Positions 12,401 through 27,400 of a stretch of 64,000 nt of DNA are shown here, piece by piece. Position numbers and translations under genes: made by a program. The notes beneath the pieces are model-generated. The model was not told the origin of the DNA and did no database searches. It saw only the letters and a list, made by a program, of their open reading frames with translations. Source of the stretch: Varroa destructor (lineage: Eukaryota; Arthropoda; Arachnida; Mesostigmata; Varroidae); NCBI RefSeq assembly GCF_002443255.2, contig NW_019211459.1:399333-463332 (forward strand). Reading direction: 5' to 3'. Position 1 is the first letter of the stretch. Every line of letters starts with the position of its first letter.

Positions 12401-15400
12401 GAAATGAAATTTAACGGTGAGGAGAGAATCGACGCGACTCCACTGTTCCGCTTCGCTGAAGCCACTGAAGGATGCGTATTTCAATAAACTTATTTGATGT
12501 TCTGCGCAGTGTGAGTGTCCGCCTGGAACTCAGGGCAACCCAGCAATCGGTTGTGAAGGTCGGAGTGGTGACTGTCGCTCGGATGCCGATTGCCCTGCGA
12601 CGGCTGTGTGTGACGTTAAAGGGGGCGTGTGCTACGATCCTTGCCTCATCTTCCATTGTGGGCCGAACTCCAGCTGTGAACCTGAGGGACATAAGGCAAC
12701 TTGTTGGTGCTTACCTGGATTCGAAGGTAAGCTGCTGTATTGTTAGAGGTAATTGGTATCGTTATTAGCGGACGGTTTCAGCGCAATTTTGAAATGTGAA
12801 ATTTGTAAGTGTGATTTTAATTGAACTTTGACTGGGCAGTTACTTTCGCCGAGAGCCATGTACAGAATAAATAGCGAAGATAAGCCGATTCCTCCGAAAG
12901 TAATAACTACAATGTTTCTGAATTCTCAATCGTTGGAAAAGTTCGACTTACTGTTAGAATCCATAGGCACACATCCGTACGTATAGTTGAAGTAGGTACA
13001 CTTGAACTACCGTATGTTTTTGCGAAGAGAGGTCACGCCCCATACATGAGTCTGCTGAAGCAACTCTATATATATATATATAGGGATTCATGTACAAAAT
13101 TCAATTGTCAGTAAGTATAATTGCGTTTCCATCCAAATAAACAGAAGAACACTCGGATAGGAAAGTTCCTGCAAGATGTCTTCCAGACGCAAATCCAACA
13201 AGTGGTTAACTATTGAACCTAGCTAACAAAACCAGAGTATTGCTTTGCAAAATTTGGATCAATTTATAGGCACTAGCCATTGAAGCAAATTACGTTACGG
13301 CCTGTGTAATAGAGCCACCCTTGGGCATGCCGTACATTTGTCCCGATTTAGATATAAGGCACAAAAAGGGCGCATCCTTTTTTATTGGCGTCCCTTTTCT
13401 ATCTTTTTCTTTTAAGCTGAACTGAACAGAAATTCATCGCTGCATGCAGCTGCTTAAAAATTAGTTAACAATAACATTCACGGCGGCAACAAGGGCAGTC
13501 ATAGAGACTCCCAATATACGTGGCGCATTCTAGATAGTTGGACTTGAGTAAGTACTGAATTTTCATGGCTTCGTGCAGGGAGTCCACTTACCCAGTTGCG
13601 TATAGAGTGCGTGCAGTAGGTACGGGGAGTAAACGTTCAGAATCAAGAAGTTCCCTGTTTATAGGGGATGAGTACCTAAGGGAAATATTCAACATCAATA
13701 AGGGCAACATTAATAAATGGACAGTCACAGAAGTAATAATAATGACGCGTACAATGATGCGAAGATTTGATTAAGCTGATGTTTTCGGCAAAGAACTTTG
13801 TTGACAGCTGAAAAACATGGATTTTGCCAAAACTACATGAAACTAGCAACTATACTATCATTTATGATCTACCGCATTTTTCTCTTCATTTAGCTAAACC
13901 GGCGTTATGGTCGTTGAGCAGAGCTCATAAGCGTACGTTGGGAGACCTATATCTGCACGCTTCACCGTTCGATGAGAGCATGTCTGACTAATTAGATACA
14001 AATTAATATGCGTCTTACCTTGGATTGTTATTTTTATAGAGTTTTTTTTTGAAAGTGGCGGCTCCTTTAAGGTTTGTCGAACGTTTTTTAGTTAAGGTCG
14101 TGATTCAAGCCGGCGCTTTGTCCGTGTGATAGCTGCCTAGTTCTATGGATAAGAAGAAGATTTAGTACCAACAATCGGCCATTACAATATGCATTTAGCT
14201 TAGGCAATTAACAGCTCAGTTAAATGATGAAAAGAAGAACTGGGAAACTCAATTTCGCAATAGTCTGCGACGATCATTAATCTTCCTGTTCTGATTAGGT
14301 GCCACCTCGTCTTCGGCAAGCATTTTACAAATCCCATACGGAACGAAGTGGCCTCAAAGCAACGTTGTTACGCAGTCGCCTACTTTTGGCATTAAAAGAA
14401 TTGATATTTTTTATATCGTAGAGTGCGCACTACGTCCAAATAATAATAATAATAATATCACAATAGCTGGGCAGTTCCGTTGCTGGTCCGATCACAAATT
14501 GGCTCAAAGCAAACATGCTGTTCACGGTGGTTTGCATCTTAGCGCTGGAAGTCAGCAGGCGAACATACAAATCGGCTGCATAATATGTCAACTAATTATC
14601 CAGTCAAAAACATCCTCTCCTACCTTTCCGCAGACTCCCTTCCTCCGTACTCCGCTCAGCATTTCTGTTTCTGCCTTTGTATTTTCGCCCCTCCCGTTCA
14701 TCGCTTGCCTCTTTCTGTCGATCGGTGGTTTGTTCATTGTCAACAGTATACAGACGTGCACCCTGCAAATAGAGGCAATAACAATTTCGTAATAATATCG
14801 ACAACGACGACCTTGTCAATAACACAATAGGAAACTAACATTGCAAAAACAGCGCTATCCGAGTCACGAAAATGAGGCAGCAAAACTATAATATATAGAT
14901 CGCCCTCTTTACAAATAAAATATAGGCCAACTTACTGGGGTTTCAAAAACGATTTTCGAAACGCACGCGTAGATTGCGAATAGATAGATAGGCTGGCTTG
15001 TTTTGCTGATCATTTAGCTTAAAAGCAAACATAATTGAGATACCTTGTCAAAGCTGCTGTAGCGACAGTCGGCCTGTCTGCCAGTAGGTTCGTGGGGCAG
15101 TGGAGAGACCTTAATCCCGTTTGATTGCGTCACTATAAGGAAATGGAAGGAGCGGGGTCAAAGGCTCGCCCATGTCCGTGTGTGGGTAGAGCTGTATCCA
15201 CCGTAGCCATTGCGAGTACGGCCCACACTAATTTCAGTTAAGAAAATCTGACAAGACCTCTAGTGTTTCAAAGGGTTCGAAAAGGAAAACCAGTTTCCGA
15301 CGAAAATATTTGTTTGAAATATAATATTATAATATATATATATATAAATATAAAAATAATATATTCGGTTTGCCACGTTGCGCCATCATCTTTTCTATGC

Positions 15401-18400
15401 CTGGGCACGTCAAGCTAAAAAGTTGACCATAGTTTACCACCGCAAATGAGGTCACCTTCGAGCCTAAATTATTTATACGAATTAGAATTACATAACAGCA
15501 CATGAAATAGCTTGACCTATAACTACTACCAGTCAACCATCCAATAAGCCAACAAGATCTTGTAGCTTTCAATTCAAAATTAGTCTGGGTCTTTTTCGAA
15601 TTTCGAACCGCGCTTTGCTTTTGCTTACGTCAACTTCTATCATACAACCTCGGCTCCATTCAACCCATAAATCCAGCTTTCAGAGATTCCTAAGTGGGGC
15701 CTGTGTGCTTCGCCAGTCAGTTCGCGTAGGGAAATTTCACCTGTTGTGCTAGCCCACGTTATTATTCAGGTAAAAGGGCCAGCTCAATGACATGCAGTCA
15801 TTGATCAATAGGGTTTCAATAGTCCTTTGAATGCTATGCATGACTCAGTAATTTCAATGACTGCTTGGCTCGTCTGCCGTAGTAATTTCAGTAAGGCAAA
15901 TTATGCATAGAGAACTCAAAGCCACGAGAAATCGATCACTTGTAGCCTACTTGAGGGCAATTTGCCAATGGGAAGACAACGCTATTGACAATTCGCTAGA
16001 AGACACGCCACGAAGAGACAACAAAAAAATTGCAACGGAATTCATCGAAATACAAAAAGCTTTCGTTTTTAATGGGCCTGCATCTTGTAATGAACCGCAA
16101 TATTTACCGCTGAACCCAATACTTTCAAATCTAACGTGAGAAGGACACGTTTTTTTTGAAAAGCTTTTCCTTCGTCAATATTGACGTAAAGATAATGCTT
16201 GTTTGTTTACTAGCAAGGCTCTCAAAGTCTTTGGTTGACCTGGCTTTTCTGACTGAAGAGTTCAGCTGTATGTAATATGTTTTATTTCAGATTTGAGTTT
16301 AGCTAAAAGGTGACTGACCGTTCTTACTGGCAAAGGGCATTGTGTCGAGTTTCACAAGAGCTCTTTGAGAGGCTATAGACAATTTCGAAGAACGCAGGTA
16401 GAAAAAGTGGAAAACAATCAACTGTGCCTATAACATTATTGCTCATTACTTTAGGCGATCCATACAACCAGGAATCCGGCTGTCGTTCCCCGTGCGTTGA
16501 TGTTTGGTGTGGCGTCAACGCTCAGTGCATTGTCAACTCGAGAAACAAGGGCGTTTGCAAGTGTCTGCCGGGATATAGGGGCAACCCGTGGGAGGGCGGA
16601 GAGTGCACACCTGACACCGAATGCGGCGCAGGGAAACTCTGTCCCCATCCTGGACAAGAATGCCATGATGGTATAGTAGACTACATACAATAGAGAAGTT
16701 TTTTTTTTGTTGTTGTTGTTGTTGTTACTCCAGTTGCCCATTTTTGCATTCTGGCAACATTGAACAAATAACCCTCTCAAGAAAATTCAACGTCTCGTTA
16801 TAGAAGATATCTGTTGTTAGCAGCCAGGTGCTTAGCGATCGCATACCTGATCGACTTCTGCATTATTTATCATCATTTAATTGTGCGGAGTATCAAAACG
16901 TTTCGCACATATGTCAGTATTTAGTAGCCGAATTAGGGTCAATAGCTTCTATAAACAGTATTATCGTCCATGAAGGTTGGTGCGTCGACCGTTGTGAGAA
17001 TGTCCGTTGTGGCCTCAATGCTCGCTGTGACCGCGCCAATGGACTTTGCTCGTGTCTACCATATTTCATTGGCAACTCCGAGGTAATGTGTGTCCCACCC
17101 GTGTTGCCGCCAATCTGCTCGCCCCGATGTGGAGCCGGAGCTCACTGCGTCTATGGTGTACCGAATTACTGTGTTTGCAACCCCACTCTCTCAGGAAATC
17201 CTTATTCTGGGTGCTCGGAGACTACTACGAAGCGCTGCTCCTCACGATTTTGCGGCACAAACGCAATTTGCTCAGAACTCGGTGTCCTTGACTGCAGGTG
17301 CCCCGCTGGACTGCAAGGTAAGGGGAGTAAGAGGTAAAGACTGAACAGTAGTTATAACTCGCGCAACTGCCAAGCTCATAACTCAACGGAGAAGCTACAG
17401 GCCAAGCATATAGAGCCTAACGGCATCCTCAAGGCAACGTCAGTGGTGACAAGTCAAGTATGTCAAAGCATTTTTATAAGTTTTCCAGCAGTGCTATTCT
17501 GATTAATGTATAGACGCTTCGTTGCCGTCCCTCTAATCTTAACACTCAGGTAACCCATACACGGCTTGCACCGATGTCAATGAGTGCCTTGGCGGATCCG
17601 TTAGCGTGTGCGGCACAGGAGCGAAGTGCGTGAACACGTTTGGTTCTTTCAAATGCGTTTGTCCAGCTGGATACATTGGAAATCCGTTATTTGCGTGCAG
17701 TAAGTTCATGCGCTGTCACATTATAAATAATCAACACTGCATGTTCGAACTAACACGATGGTAACTAACGAGTAACTTCGACATTCTTTCGTGACCTGGT
17801 GTGTTCCTATGTCGTCAAAACGACAGTTAGCTCCCAGAGTTTTATAACATCAGTTGACATGACTAATTTTGCAGAAATTTTTTAAGCTCCATATTGGCAA
17901 AACACAAATATTAGACTGAAATATTTCTCGTATTGTTATTATTGTGATGCAGACGAAAAATCGCCGGTCGGATTAAACTGATCGAGTCTGCTATTTTTTA
18001 AACTCTTTTTTTGTTACAAATAAGGAGCATGGCAGCAACAACGTTGCTCAATAATGAACGATTCTGGTGCTTCCGCTAGCGCGCAACCAGCCAGAAAACT
18101 GTCAATGTGACAAGGTATGCGCTTGTTCCGCGTAATTTAGATATAAAGCTTATACGCGTGGTCGGGGTGTTTCGGATTTGGCAAATTATAAAAGGGTGTC
18201 ATAAAAGTTCTCTGCCGCTCGCGCCCATGTACATGCCGAATTTGTTCCCTTGGCCCATCAGCAAATTCGATAAGGAGTGCTATCGGGTAACCGCCGTCCA
18301 GTGATGCCCACGAGCGTGCGCGCTTCCGCTATTCAAAGTGGTCGGTCTCCGGGTGTGGCGTGGCGATCGACACCGCTAACACCGTTGCAACGATTATCTC

Positions 18401-21400
18401 GTCTAATATTCGATCTTGCATTGGCTGACCGTTAGTTCTGTAGCTTCGTAATTAGGACGTGTCGTTGATGCAAGCCAATTTTAAACTTTGTCGCCTATCC
18501 CTGTCCGGTCAAACCAAGATCACAGTATTAGTCTTGCGCCGTATGCGTAGTGCGTATACGTGCGAAGGCGTCTAGGGAAACGCTCTCTGCAACAGTTACA
18601 AATGGCTACTTGTCATAATAGCAGTACATCGAATCTAATATTTAGTAGTAGAAGTAGTAACAATAATAAGATATTATTTATTCATCAGCTGCAATAGTCG
18701 CCTCTCCTCCTGGCATTGGGGGCGTCCCCGGTTTGCCCATCGGCGGTATTTCTGGTCCGTCGTCGCCGCCACTGCCGCCGCCTACCGGCCAACGACCGCC
18801 AGTTCAACCATCAACAATTGACCAAACGCCACTGCCGCCGATTCCGCCACTGCAAGGACGTCCGTCGTTACCTTCACCACCTTCGATTCCGCAACTGCCA
18901 CAATTGCCTTCACCGCCTTTACCACAGCTTCCATCGATACCAGCGTTACCTGGATTTCTTCCAGGCAGCGGTCCCCGTGGAGGTGGAGCATCTCCAACGG
19001 GACCTCCTGCGGCAGCAGCACCACCCGTGGCTCAGACGCCCACTACAGAGACGCTCGCACAGGGAGCGCCTATCGATGACTGCGAATCGCATGATCAGTG
19101 CGGCCACAACGAGCTTTGTGTTCGTCGACGATGCATCCGTTAGTATCCGTAACGTGAAATGGTAACAACAGTTAGGTACCTCTTTATCTGTAATTGGGCA
19201 AGGGTCATAGCTGATTTATAGATGAACAGAATGAAAACTACGTGATATGTGTGCATATCTAACTGTTTATCTAAAATGTACCTAATAAGAGAATACTTCG
19301 ATCGCAGGTCCATGCGACAGTCGCCAGTGTGGCCAGAATGCATACTGTATAGTTGAAGATGACCATGCCCTGTGCAAGTGTGAAAGCGGCTTCATCGGGC
19401 GATCCGAGGATCAACAACTCAGATGCTCTCCAGCCAAAGGTGAATGTCAGCTGCCATGAAAGCAGGAAATGTTAAAGATGCGAAAATTATGATCTGCTAG
19501 CACATCAGGAAAAAAAAAAGAAACGTCAATTTTTTTTTTAGATTACAATCTAGACTGAGCGAGTTAAATAATCAAATGAATAGAAAACCAGGGTGAAAAG
19601 TTAGCTAAACATCTCTCTTTGACATTGTTAATGATCATCATAATATTTGCTATTATATGAATTGATGCAGCAGCCATCTGTGCGGATGTGCAATGCGGTC
19701 CAAATGCTGCGTGCGAGGAACATCAAAAGCGGCCAGTATGTACGTGCAAGTCTGGTTTTGGTGGAGACGCAAACGATCTTATTCGGGGTTGTGCCGCCAA
19801 GGCCCAGGATGAATGCCATCAGGTATATATACTCATTAAAGTATCAGTACAAATCCACGATTCGATCTGGTAAGGATTAGCCTTCGAAGGAATTCATCAG
19901 TTAATTGAATTGATTTTAATCGAAATGAAATGGACTTGTTGCAGGACCCAGATTGTCGTGAGGACCACGAATGTAAACTGGGTCCAAAAGGTGTTAAACA
20001 ATGCCGCGATGTCTGTGAAGACAAACTTTGCGGACCAAATGCCAATTGTCTTGGTGAAGTTCATAAGGCTATTTGTGAGTGTCTTCCTGGCTTCGTTTTT
20101 GACGGAACCGGATGTCATGGTAAGTTCATTTTCATAAAGAATTTTTATTTTTCTATTTTAATTTTTTTTTTTTTATTTGTTTAACTAAACGATTGTGTTC
20201 AGAATCTCTAGTTTGCGACGGAACTGGGCGGACAAATATCGCGCCAGGTATTAATCTAATGACCTATGAGTGCTACTATAACACTACTGCCCAGCACACC
20301 AGTCAGATTTTTAATTTTTTCAATACTGTATTCTATAGTGAAGATAAACCTTCTACAAATCGCTTAGAATCAATGTTGGTCTACAAATATATACTCTTGC
20401 ATATTGGTAGGAAAAAGGTTCTTACCGACGAATAAGCTGGTAGTTATGATCAGTGACCATACGATTATGTTGGTTACCAGTTCCAGATGACTGTCAGGTA
20501 AATGGAGACTGTCTTATCCACGAAGTCTGCAAGCACCAGTCCGAAGGCAACAAATGCGTCGGTCAGTGACTTTGTTATCTTGTGTTGATATAATATTGAT
20601 CACAACAAAAACCTAGTCGATCAAAAAAAAAGAACGAAGAAAAGTGAGGCGTTACGTTGTTTGTTGGATGCCTCACATGTAGAAGCGAATCGCTCATGTG
20701 GTCCATCCGTGTGGACCCCATTTACCTCTCCAATGGATAGAGTTGCCCCGTTGCGCGCTATTACTTAGGCTCACTTACAATGCATTTTCCCCATGACGCG
20801 CTCAGTGCTACACATCGTCATTGTGTAACTCACTGACGTCACGCTGAGACTCACCGACTGAAATAAAACCTGATAGAAGCCTAAGTGATAAACTGTACTA
20901 GCTAAAAGACACGGCGACATCATGAATGTCAGACATATAACACAATCATCTATATATAAAATTGTCCATATATTTACTATTTCCTTGTTTAATATCATCA
21001 ACTCCAAAATTTCAGAGAAGTTTAGGGTGCTAACTCGGCTTCTGCGTCTTTCCGTACGATTGTTTTTTTTACGTAGACGTATGCCTATCGCAGCAGTGCG
21101 CGCCAAACGCTCGCTGTCAAGCTGTGAATCACCGTGCCACATGCGTCTGTCGAGATGCATTCTTTGGCAATCCTAACGACGCAGGCCGAGGCTGTCAACC
21201 AATCCTAGATGACTTCGGCTGCCTTCACGACGCAGACTGTTCTGAAGCTGAACGCTGTCTCCCCAACGCTCAAGGTGAGAAACTACCTAACACCATTTCG
21301 AAGCATGAACAGTCTCGTGCAGCAAACGATGTTTATATATCCTCATCGTAAATGGCATTTGACACACGCGAAACATTAGAATGTGGCACCTGCAAATGCT

Positions 21401-24400
21401 TATAAATGGAAATACTTATAAAAATTTACGGTGTTTTTATCATCTTATGTAACGGTCATGACACGACTATTACTCAATTTTAGTATTGTATATTATTCGA
21501 CGGTTCGATATTGTCTTCAATGCTGCGTTTCTTACCGTATGAATGCTTCCATTAGGCGTACGTGCGTGCGTGAGCACGTGTGCGAAAACACGCTGCGGCC
21601 CACATGCACTTTGCATCGGCCGAGAGCACCGACCCGAATGTGTCTGTCGAGAAGGATTTGCCGGAAATCCCGCCGACTTTTCCATTGGCTGTCAAGAAAT
21701 TCGACTAGACACGTGCAACACAAATGCCGACTGCCTCCCATTTCAGGTAAGTTCGTTGTTTCATAATAAATCGCACAGGTGAAACGTGTTTGTGATCTTT
21801 CGTACTTTTTGTTTTGTGTTCTGAGTTTTACGTCCGACACCGCTACCTGTTCTATCAGACGAATGGTCGTTAAATAATTATATTGTTTACCTTCGAAGGA
21901 GCAGCAAAAACAAAGTCCTCGCGAAGTTCAAATTTTCCTGTGTAACACTCGCACTTCCTTCCTGTAAAAGCTGCTGGTAATTAATATGCAACGAGTGCGC
22001 TATAAAGATAAATATTGCTCGCGTTTCGTTACGCGTTCTGAACTTATGTTCCTGGAAATTAACCAAATTTCAGGCGTGTAAGGCCACACCAGTGGGTGTT
22101 CGCTGCTGTGTCGATGTCTGCCTCGACCGTCGTTGTGGACCGAATTCCAATTGTTTTGCCGAGGCGCATCAGGCCAACTGCGAATGTCTTCCAGGTAAGA
22201 AACGTTTTGAAAAATTTAAAGCGTTGTTCTTTTATTTTCGTTATATGCAATCATTCATGGCTTACTTTCGCATAATTCTATACCTGTACTTTCAATGTCA
22301 AGGAAACAATACACGCGTTATCTGTAAATTTAATACCACACCTACATTCACTTCGATCAGGATTTGCGGGCAACCCAGCAGATCAGATTAGAGGCTGTCA
22401 ACGACATCTTTGTGAGAATGACGGAAACTGTGGAGAGGCAGATACTTGCGCCCTAACCAGAGTCGGCATCCGGAACTGTACTGATGTCTGCTTGGACAAA
22501 CGCTGCGGGCCTAACTCCGATTGTGTTGGCATCGGCCATCGCGCATCGTGTGTTTGCCGACCAGGCTTCGAGGGAATCGCCGACGATATACGTGAAGGAT
22601 GCCTCCGTAAGTACTCATGTTGCACGTATTATACGATGCCTAGTAGCCTCTTTTAAAGCATCTATTTTAGACGATGCCCATAATAATGGTAGTTATCCGT
22701 ATCAACTACCCACTAAAGTAAATTTTGATTGATTGTCTCTGAACTCTCAGGGGGAGTAGAAAGGTCGCAACACAAATGACCTGCGTGTTTAGCTTTTGTG
22801 TCGTGGGCAATGCAGTGCCTGTGAATCTTGCTCTCAATTACTTAGAATTCTTGTTCTGTTTTCCTCTAATCTAATCTAATGCTTTCCTCTAATGGAATCT
22901 AGCCTCTCCTAAATGCCGCACCAACAGCGATTGTCAGGGAGATGAAATCTGTGCGGTGGACGCATCGGGAGTACGGGCTTGTCTTATCGGTTGCGCAACC
23001 GTCCTCTGTGGCCACAACACCCATTGCCGAACTGAAAATCATATTACCGAGTGTCGGTGCCATGACAACTTCGTCGGTGATCCATACAACCGTGATACCG
23101 GATGCACACGTAAGGGTTACATTGCGTTTTCTGTGCTGAATTGCTTCACACGACTTCATTTAGTCTAAAGTCCGTAAAAATGCGACGGTATGTTGGTGCC
23201 TCGATCGTTGAGTCAGTAACGAAACAAATCAAGCATTCAGCAAGGCATATATAAAGACCAGGCGAAATTCTTTGACATGTACATTTTTCTCGTACTTTGT
23301 TGTTTCTATTGTATGAATGGTTGTACATTCGCGGATGAATACAGCTCTTCCAGAACGGTGTTACACTGATCATGACTGTCCGTCGATCGCAACCTGTAAA
23401 CGGGGGCCTGACGGAAAAAAGGACTGTTTCGGTATGATGCTTGTTTTCTTTGCTATTTTCTGTTTTGCCATATTTGTGTTAGAATACCTCATTTAATATT
23501 CTTTCCTGAACTATATTCTTAGTTTAAGCTTTCTTCTTATACACTAAACTATTGTTAGTGATTAGTTGTTATTGGTGTCCTAAGGAATATTACCTGTTAC
23601 CATGAATAATGTTCGAAGTTTGCATCAGGAAATCATCGATCAAGGTGTAGGTGTACTCGAATTTTATTTCATACGAAGCGACGGCTGTGTGTGCACGTTG
23701 ACATGATATTACCTGACAATAATACCATTCGCTCAGGTCGAGCAAATTGCTATACTATATGTGGGTGTTTGTGTGTGCGTACGTGCTCGTGCAGTGTGTA
23801 GTGCACGCGGGTGTGCAGGTAAGTATCAAAACTGGACAGTGGCTGGCCGTATGCCGAAATAGCTTCGCCGAACGTTTAAGTGGGTCGAGGCTGTCATCTG
23901 TTCGGCTTCATACTGTTGTTTATTGATGCTGCAGACTAAAGGAGCTCGATTCTTCGGTGAAAAGAGGAGAGAAGGGGCAGCCCATGGCAAGCGCCGAGCG
24001 GCAGAGCCAACAACGGCAAATAATGCACAGTCTCAACACCTCCTGTGTAGTACAACACGTGTAACAGGTTTCCTGCAGTAAGAACTAGAGCAGTAACTGT
24101 TTTCAAGGGGGCCCGAATCAGTTTAGTCCCTCCAGCCTGCGTTCTGCCGCTTTTGATCTAGTTGCTTTAGATGGATGGATTATGAAGATATGTATCAAGA
24201 GCGAATGCTTTCAAACAAGTCAATAAGACTAGTATGTTCAAAAATTGGTTTAGAGAAACGAGACCGGAATTTGTACAATATCCTAATAAGAAAAAGATGG
24301 TATAGAGGCCACTTACCCTCTTATGTTAGCCATATTTTTTCAATCAAATTTCAATGGTACAAACAGCCGAAACTCAGAAGTCAAACAAATCATTGCAAAA

Positions 24401-27400
24401 TTGCCGTTGTGTCGGCAGAGACCGTATTATTACACCAGATCTTAGTAAATTGAGTACCTGTTGTGCTAAAATAAAAATAATGCGATAGACTCGTCGACAC
24501 ACCCAAAACTCCCCTAGCGTCAACGGAGTAAATAATTACTGGTAGTCATGGGAGTTTAAGCACGTCTATAATAATCGTACCGCACGAGCGTATAGCACGA
24601 GTACAAAGCTTTTTCGTCTAAATATCACTATTCGTATCGCCAACGACTACCGCTGCTGCTACTACTTGTAATGTAGGTCTGCAGCTGCCACTACTCGGTA
24701 CGATGAATTGTTTGTTCTTTCCAATGGCAGTGGCTATCGTTGTCCGAATGGTCAGATTATTATGCTTTCTTTCCGTCATCTTACTGAACGAATTTCCATA
24801 GGCGCGGTGTAGTTTTTTGTATGCGGTAGATGTTTCGTTGCCCTACAAGATAATCCGTCTGCAATGAGAGTAATACGTTTAGTCAATAAATTGTAGCACT
24901 ACGACGATAGATGGAGCAAGTGGTACCTTAGGGGGCCAGTTTGCTTTCTAGGAAAATGCATTTTTTCGAGCTTATGCTTGTATTACTCTGATTGGAAAAA
25001 TTGTAACCGTTTTGTATACACACAAGCAATATCGTACGTTGTGCTCGCGCCAAGTGTCAATTGCCATTCAACAATTGCGAGAGGCCAAATAAGTGGTAAT
25101 TGCGATTTTGTGCGTACCGTAAGGTTTCAAGTAAACTGCGTAGTCCATCTCTATTAGTTGGTTTTTGTATATTTCTAGCAAAAAAACGGACTGACGAAGA
25201 CAAAGGGTATCCTTAGTTGCTAGGTTTAATGTAAGCCTTCACTACTTTCGCTTAAAAGATGAGTTAAAGTTTCACTTTTTCATTCTGTTGTCATTTGGCA
25301 TCCTCTTTCAGATGCTTGTGACGGCTACCGTTGTGCCGAAGAAGCTGTTTGTACTACAATCGACCACCGACCCACATGCGAATGTCGACCTGGGCTGGTT
25401 GGGGACCCATTCGTTCGAGGATGCAGAAGTAAGTACAGTATCACTCAGTCGGTGTTTTAATCAAACAACAGCGGAAACAATGAAATTCTATGTCGGTATA
25501 TTAAAAACGTAATCTAAGCAGTACGCTCATTCATTTGAGACTAACGTGTATGTCGAAGCCACGTAAAGCTTGATATTTCCACAAATAAAAATTGGATTAT
25601 GGACATGTAATTTGCTATTAAACAAAAATCAGATTACGTATATGTAATTTGCCATCCGACTTAGGTATCGGCGGCACCAGCCATGATCGTAGATACAAAA
25701 ATTCGTAATTAGATTAAAAGCCACCTGATGAGTACCACTATTGAGTGTTCCTTTTCGTCCTCGCCGAGTCGAATGGATAATTGTATATGCCATGACAGGC
25801 TATGTGTGAGCAGAATAATGTACGGGATACTGATGAACTGGACTCAGCGGTAGCTAATTGAATCTGAGAAAGAAGAACCCCCCCTTTTTGCGTTCTCAGA
25901 TCTACCTGTAACTGTCATAGTTGTATTCGACCCCCAGACGGATATGTGAGGCGCAACCTTAGAAGAACTTATTGGTCATCTATGCAAGTTACCAGTTACG
26001 CCAATTTAGATTTCATATGTGTTAGTGATCACTCCTGCCTACGAGAAAAGTGACTCAGAGGTGCCAAGAAACGCAGTCTAAACGTGATTGAAGGGTTCAA
26101 GGCTACATGATTGTATTTTCCATGTTTTTGTTGCTGAGTATGTGCTTTCTATAGGAATAGCTTGGCATTCAACCGATTTTCTTTTTTCCTATTAATTTCC
26201 ATTTGACGACCGCAGTTGAGGTTCTAACGTTTTAAGTTTCCTCCCCATTTGAGTTCGATTTACTTGGTGTGCCTGACACCTGGCAGGCAACGAATGAGCC
26301 GATACGACCTTCCGCTGCAAGATAATCAGTCATTGCTAATCAGAGTATTTCTCCCGCCCGAAATAAGACATTTTCTGTGAAACACCAACGAAAGCTTCGA
26401 CATAGGAACAGCTCTTCAGACAACAAGCAAAACAAATAGAATTCCAACATTTGGCCATTATATGGCCAGTGTACTATCTATTTAGCAAGAAAATGGGCCC
26501 ATGAGACTGATTTTTGTCTAGCCGAACCCAGTACTCTTTTAATATGATCTCTTGATACATTTTTCTCTAATCTCAATATAGTTTTTTTATTCTACTTCAT
26601 TAACATACGCCTTTTTTTTTACTTAGTATTGCGTTTTACCCTTGCCCAATGGCCAAACAGCTTGTTGTTTCTACTTCACTCACAGATACGTAGTTCATTT
26701 GAAAACCTATTGCGTCCTAGTCTCGCTAGTTTTCTACGAGCACCGAATATAGTCGACAACGGTAATTGCACTGGCTGGGTGAATCATAATCTCTTGATCC
26801 AGGCGTGGGATGATGAATAGATATGAAACAGTTTGATATTAAGATTTAACAGTACAATAGCATTCGCCTATCAAGGAGGTGAGAGGGAAGGCGGTGGGGT
26901 AGGAGGGGGTCGAAGAAGCAATTACGAGCGATTTCCAAATGGGAGGGTAGTAAATATTGAATGCCATGTAAGTACTATCATCAAAGAAATGATTAGGAAA
27001 ATTGTGAAATAAAAAATACAGCTACAAACGTTAGTGCCTTTAATAATATGAATTGAAGTAAAGCATAGGTTGAACGCTTCAGTAAGAGCATTCAATGTTG
27101 CCCTCAATTGCTTAATCATCGCGCATCTTCCCGGTTTGTCTGGGACAACTAGTTAGCCGTAACATGGGAATATAACTTACTAAGCTAGAAAATGGCTGCA
27201 GGTCTGTTTGGTCGTCTTATTACGATAGAAAAAATTGAACACTGTTTTCCGTTGGAAAACTTTAGTTAGAGTATATGTGGATTTGTGTGAGTCGTAATAA
27301 TAGACATGGCGTGAGACGGTATGTGCAACGGTAAAAGCCAGCCCAGCAGCTACTCGTAGGATTGCAGTATTCAGCTGCTTGGTTTTACACTAGCAATAAC

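Noticed and set aside
23797..23820. A 24-nt symmetric microexon candidate in intron 17 (CGTGCAG|TGTGTA ... TGCAG|GTAAGT)
   Set aside because: It lies inside a GT/GC simple-sequence stretch where AG and GTAAGT arise easily. Joining exons 17 and 18 directly gives the normal module spacing.
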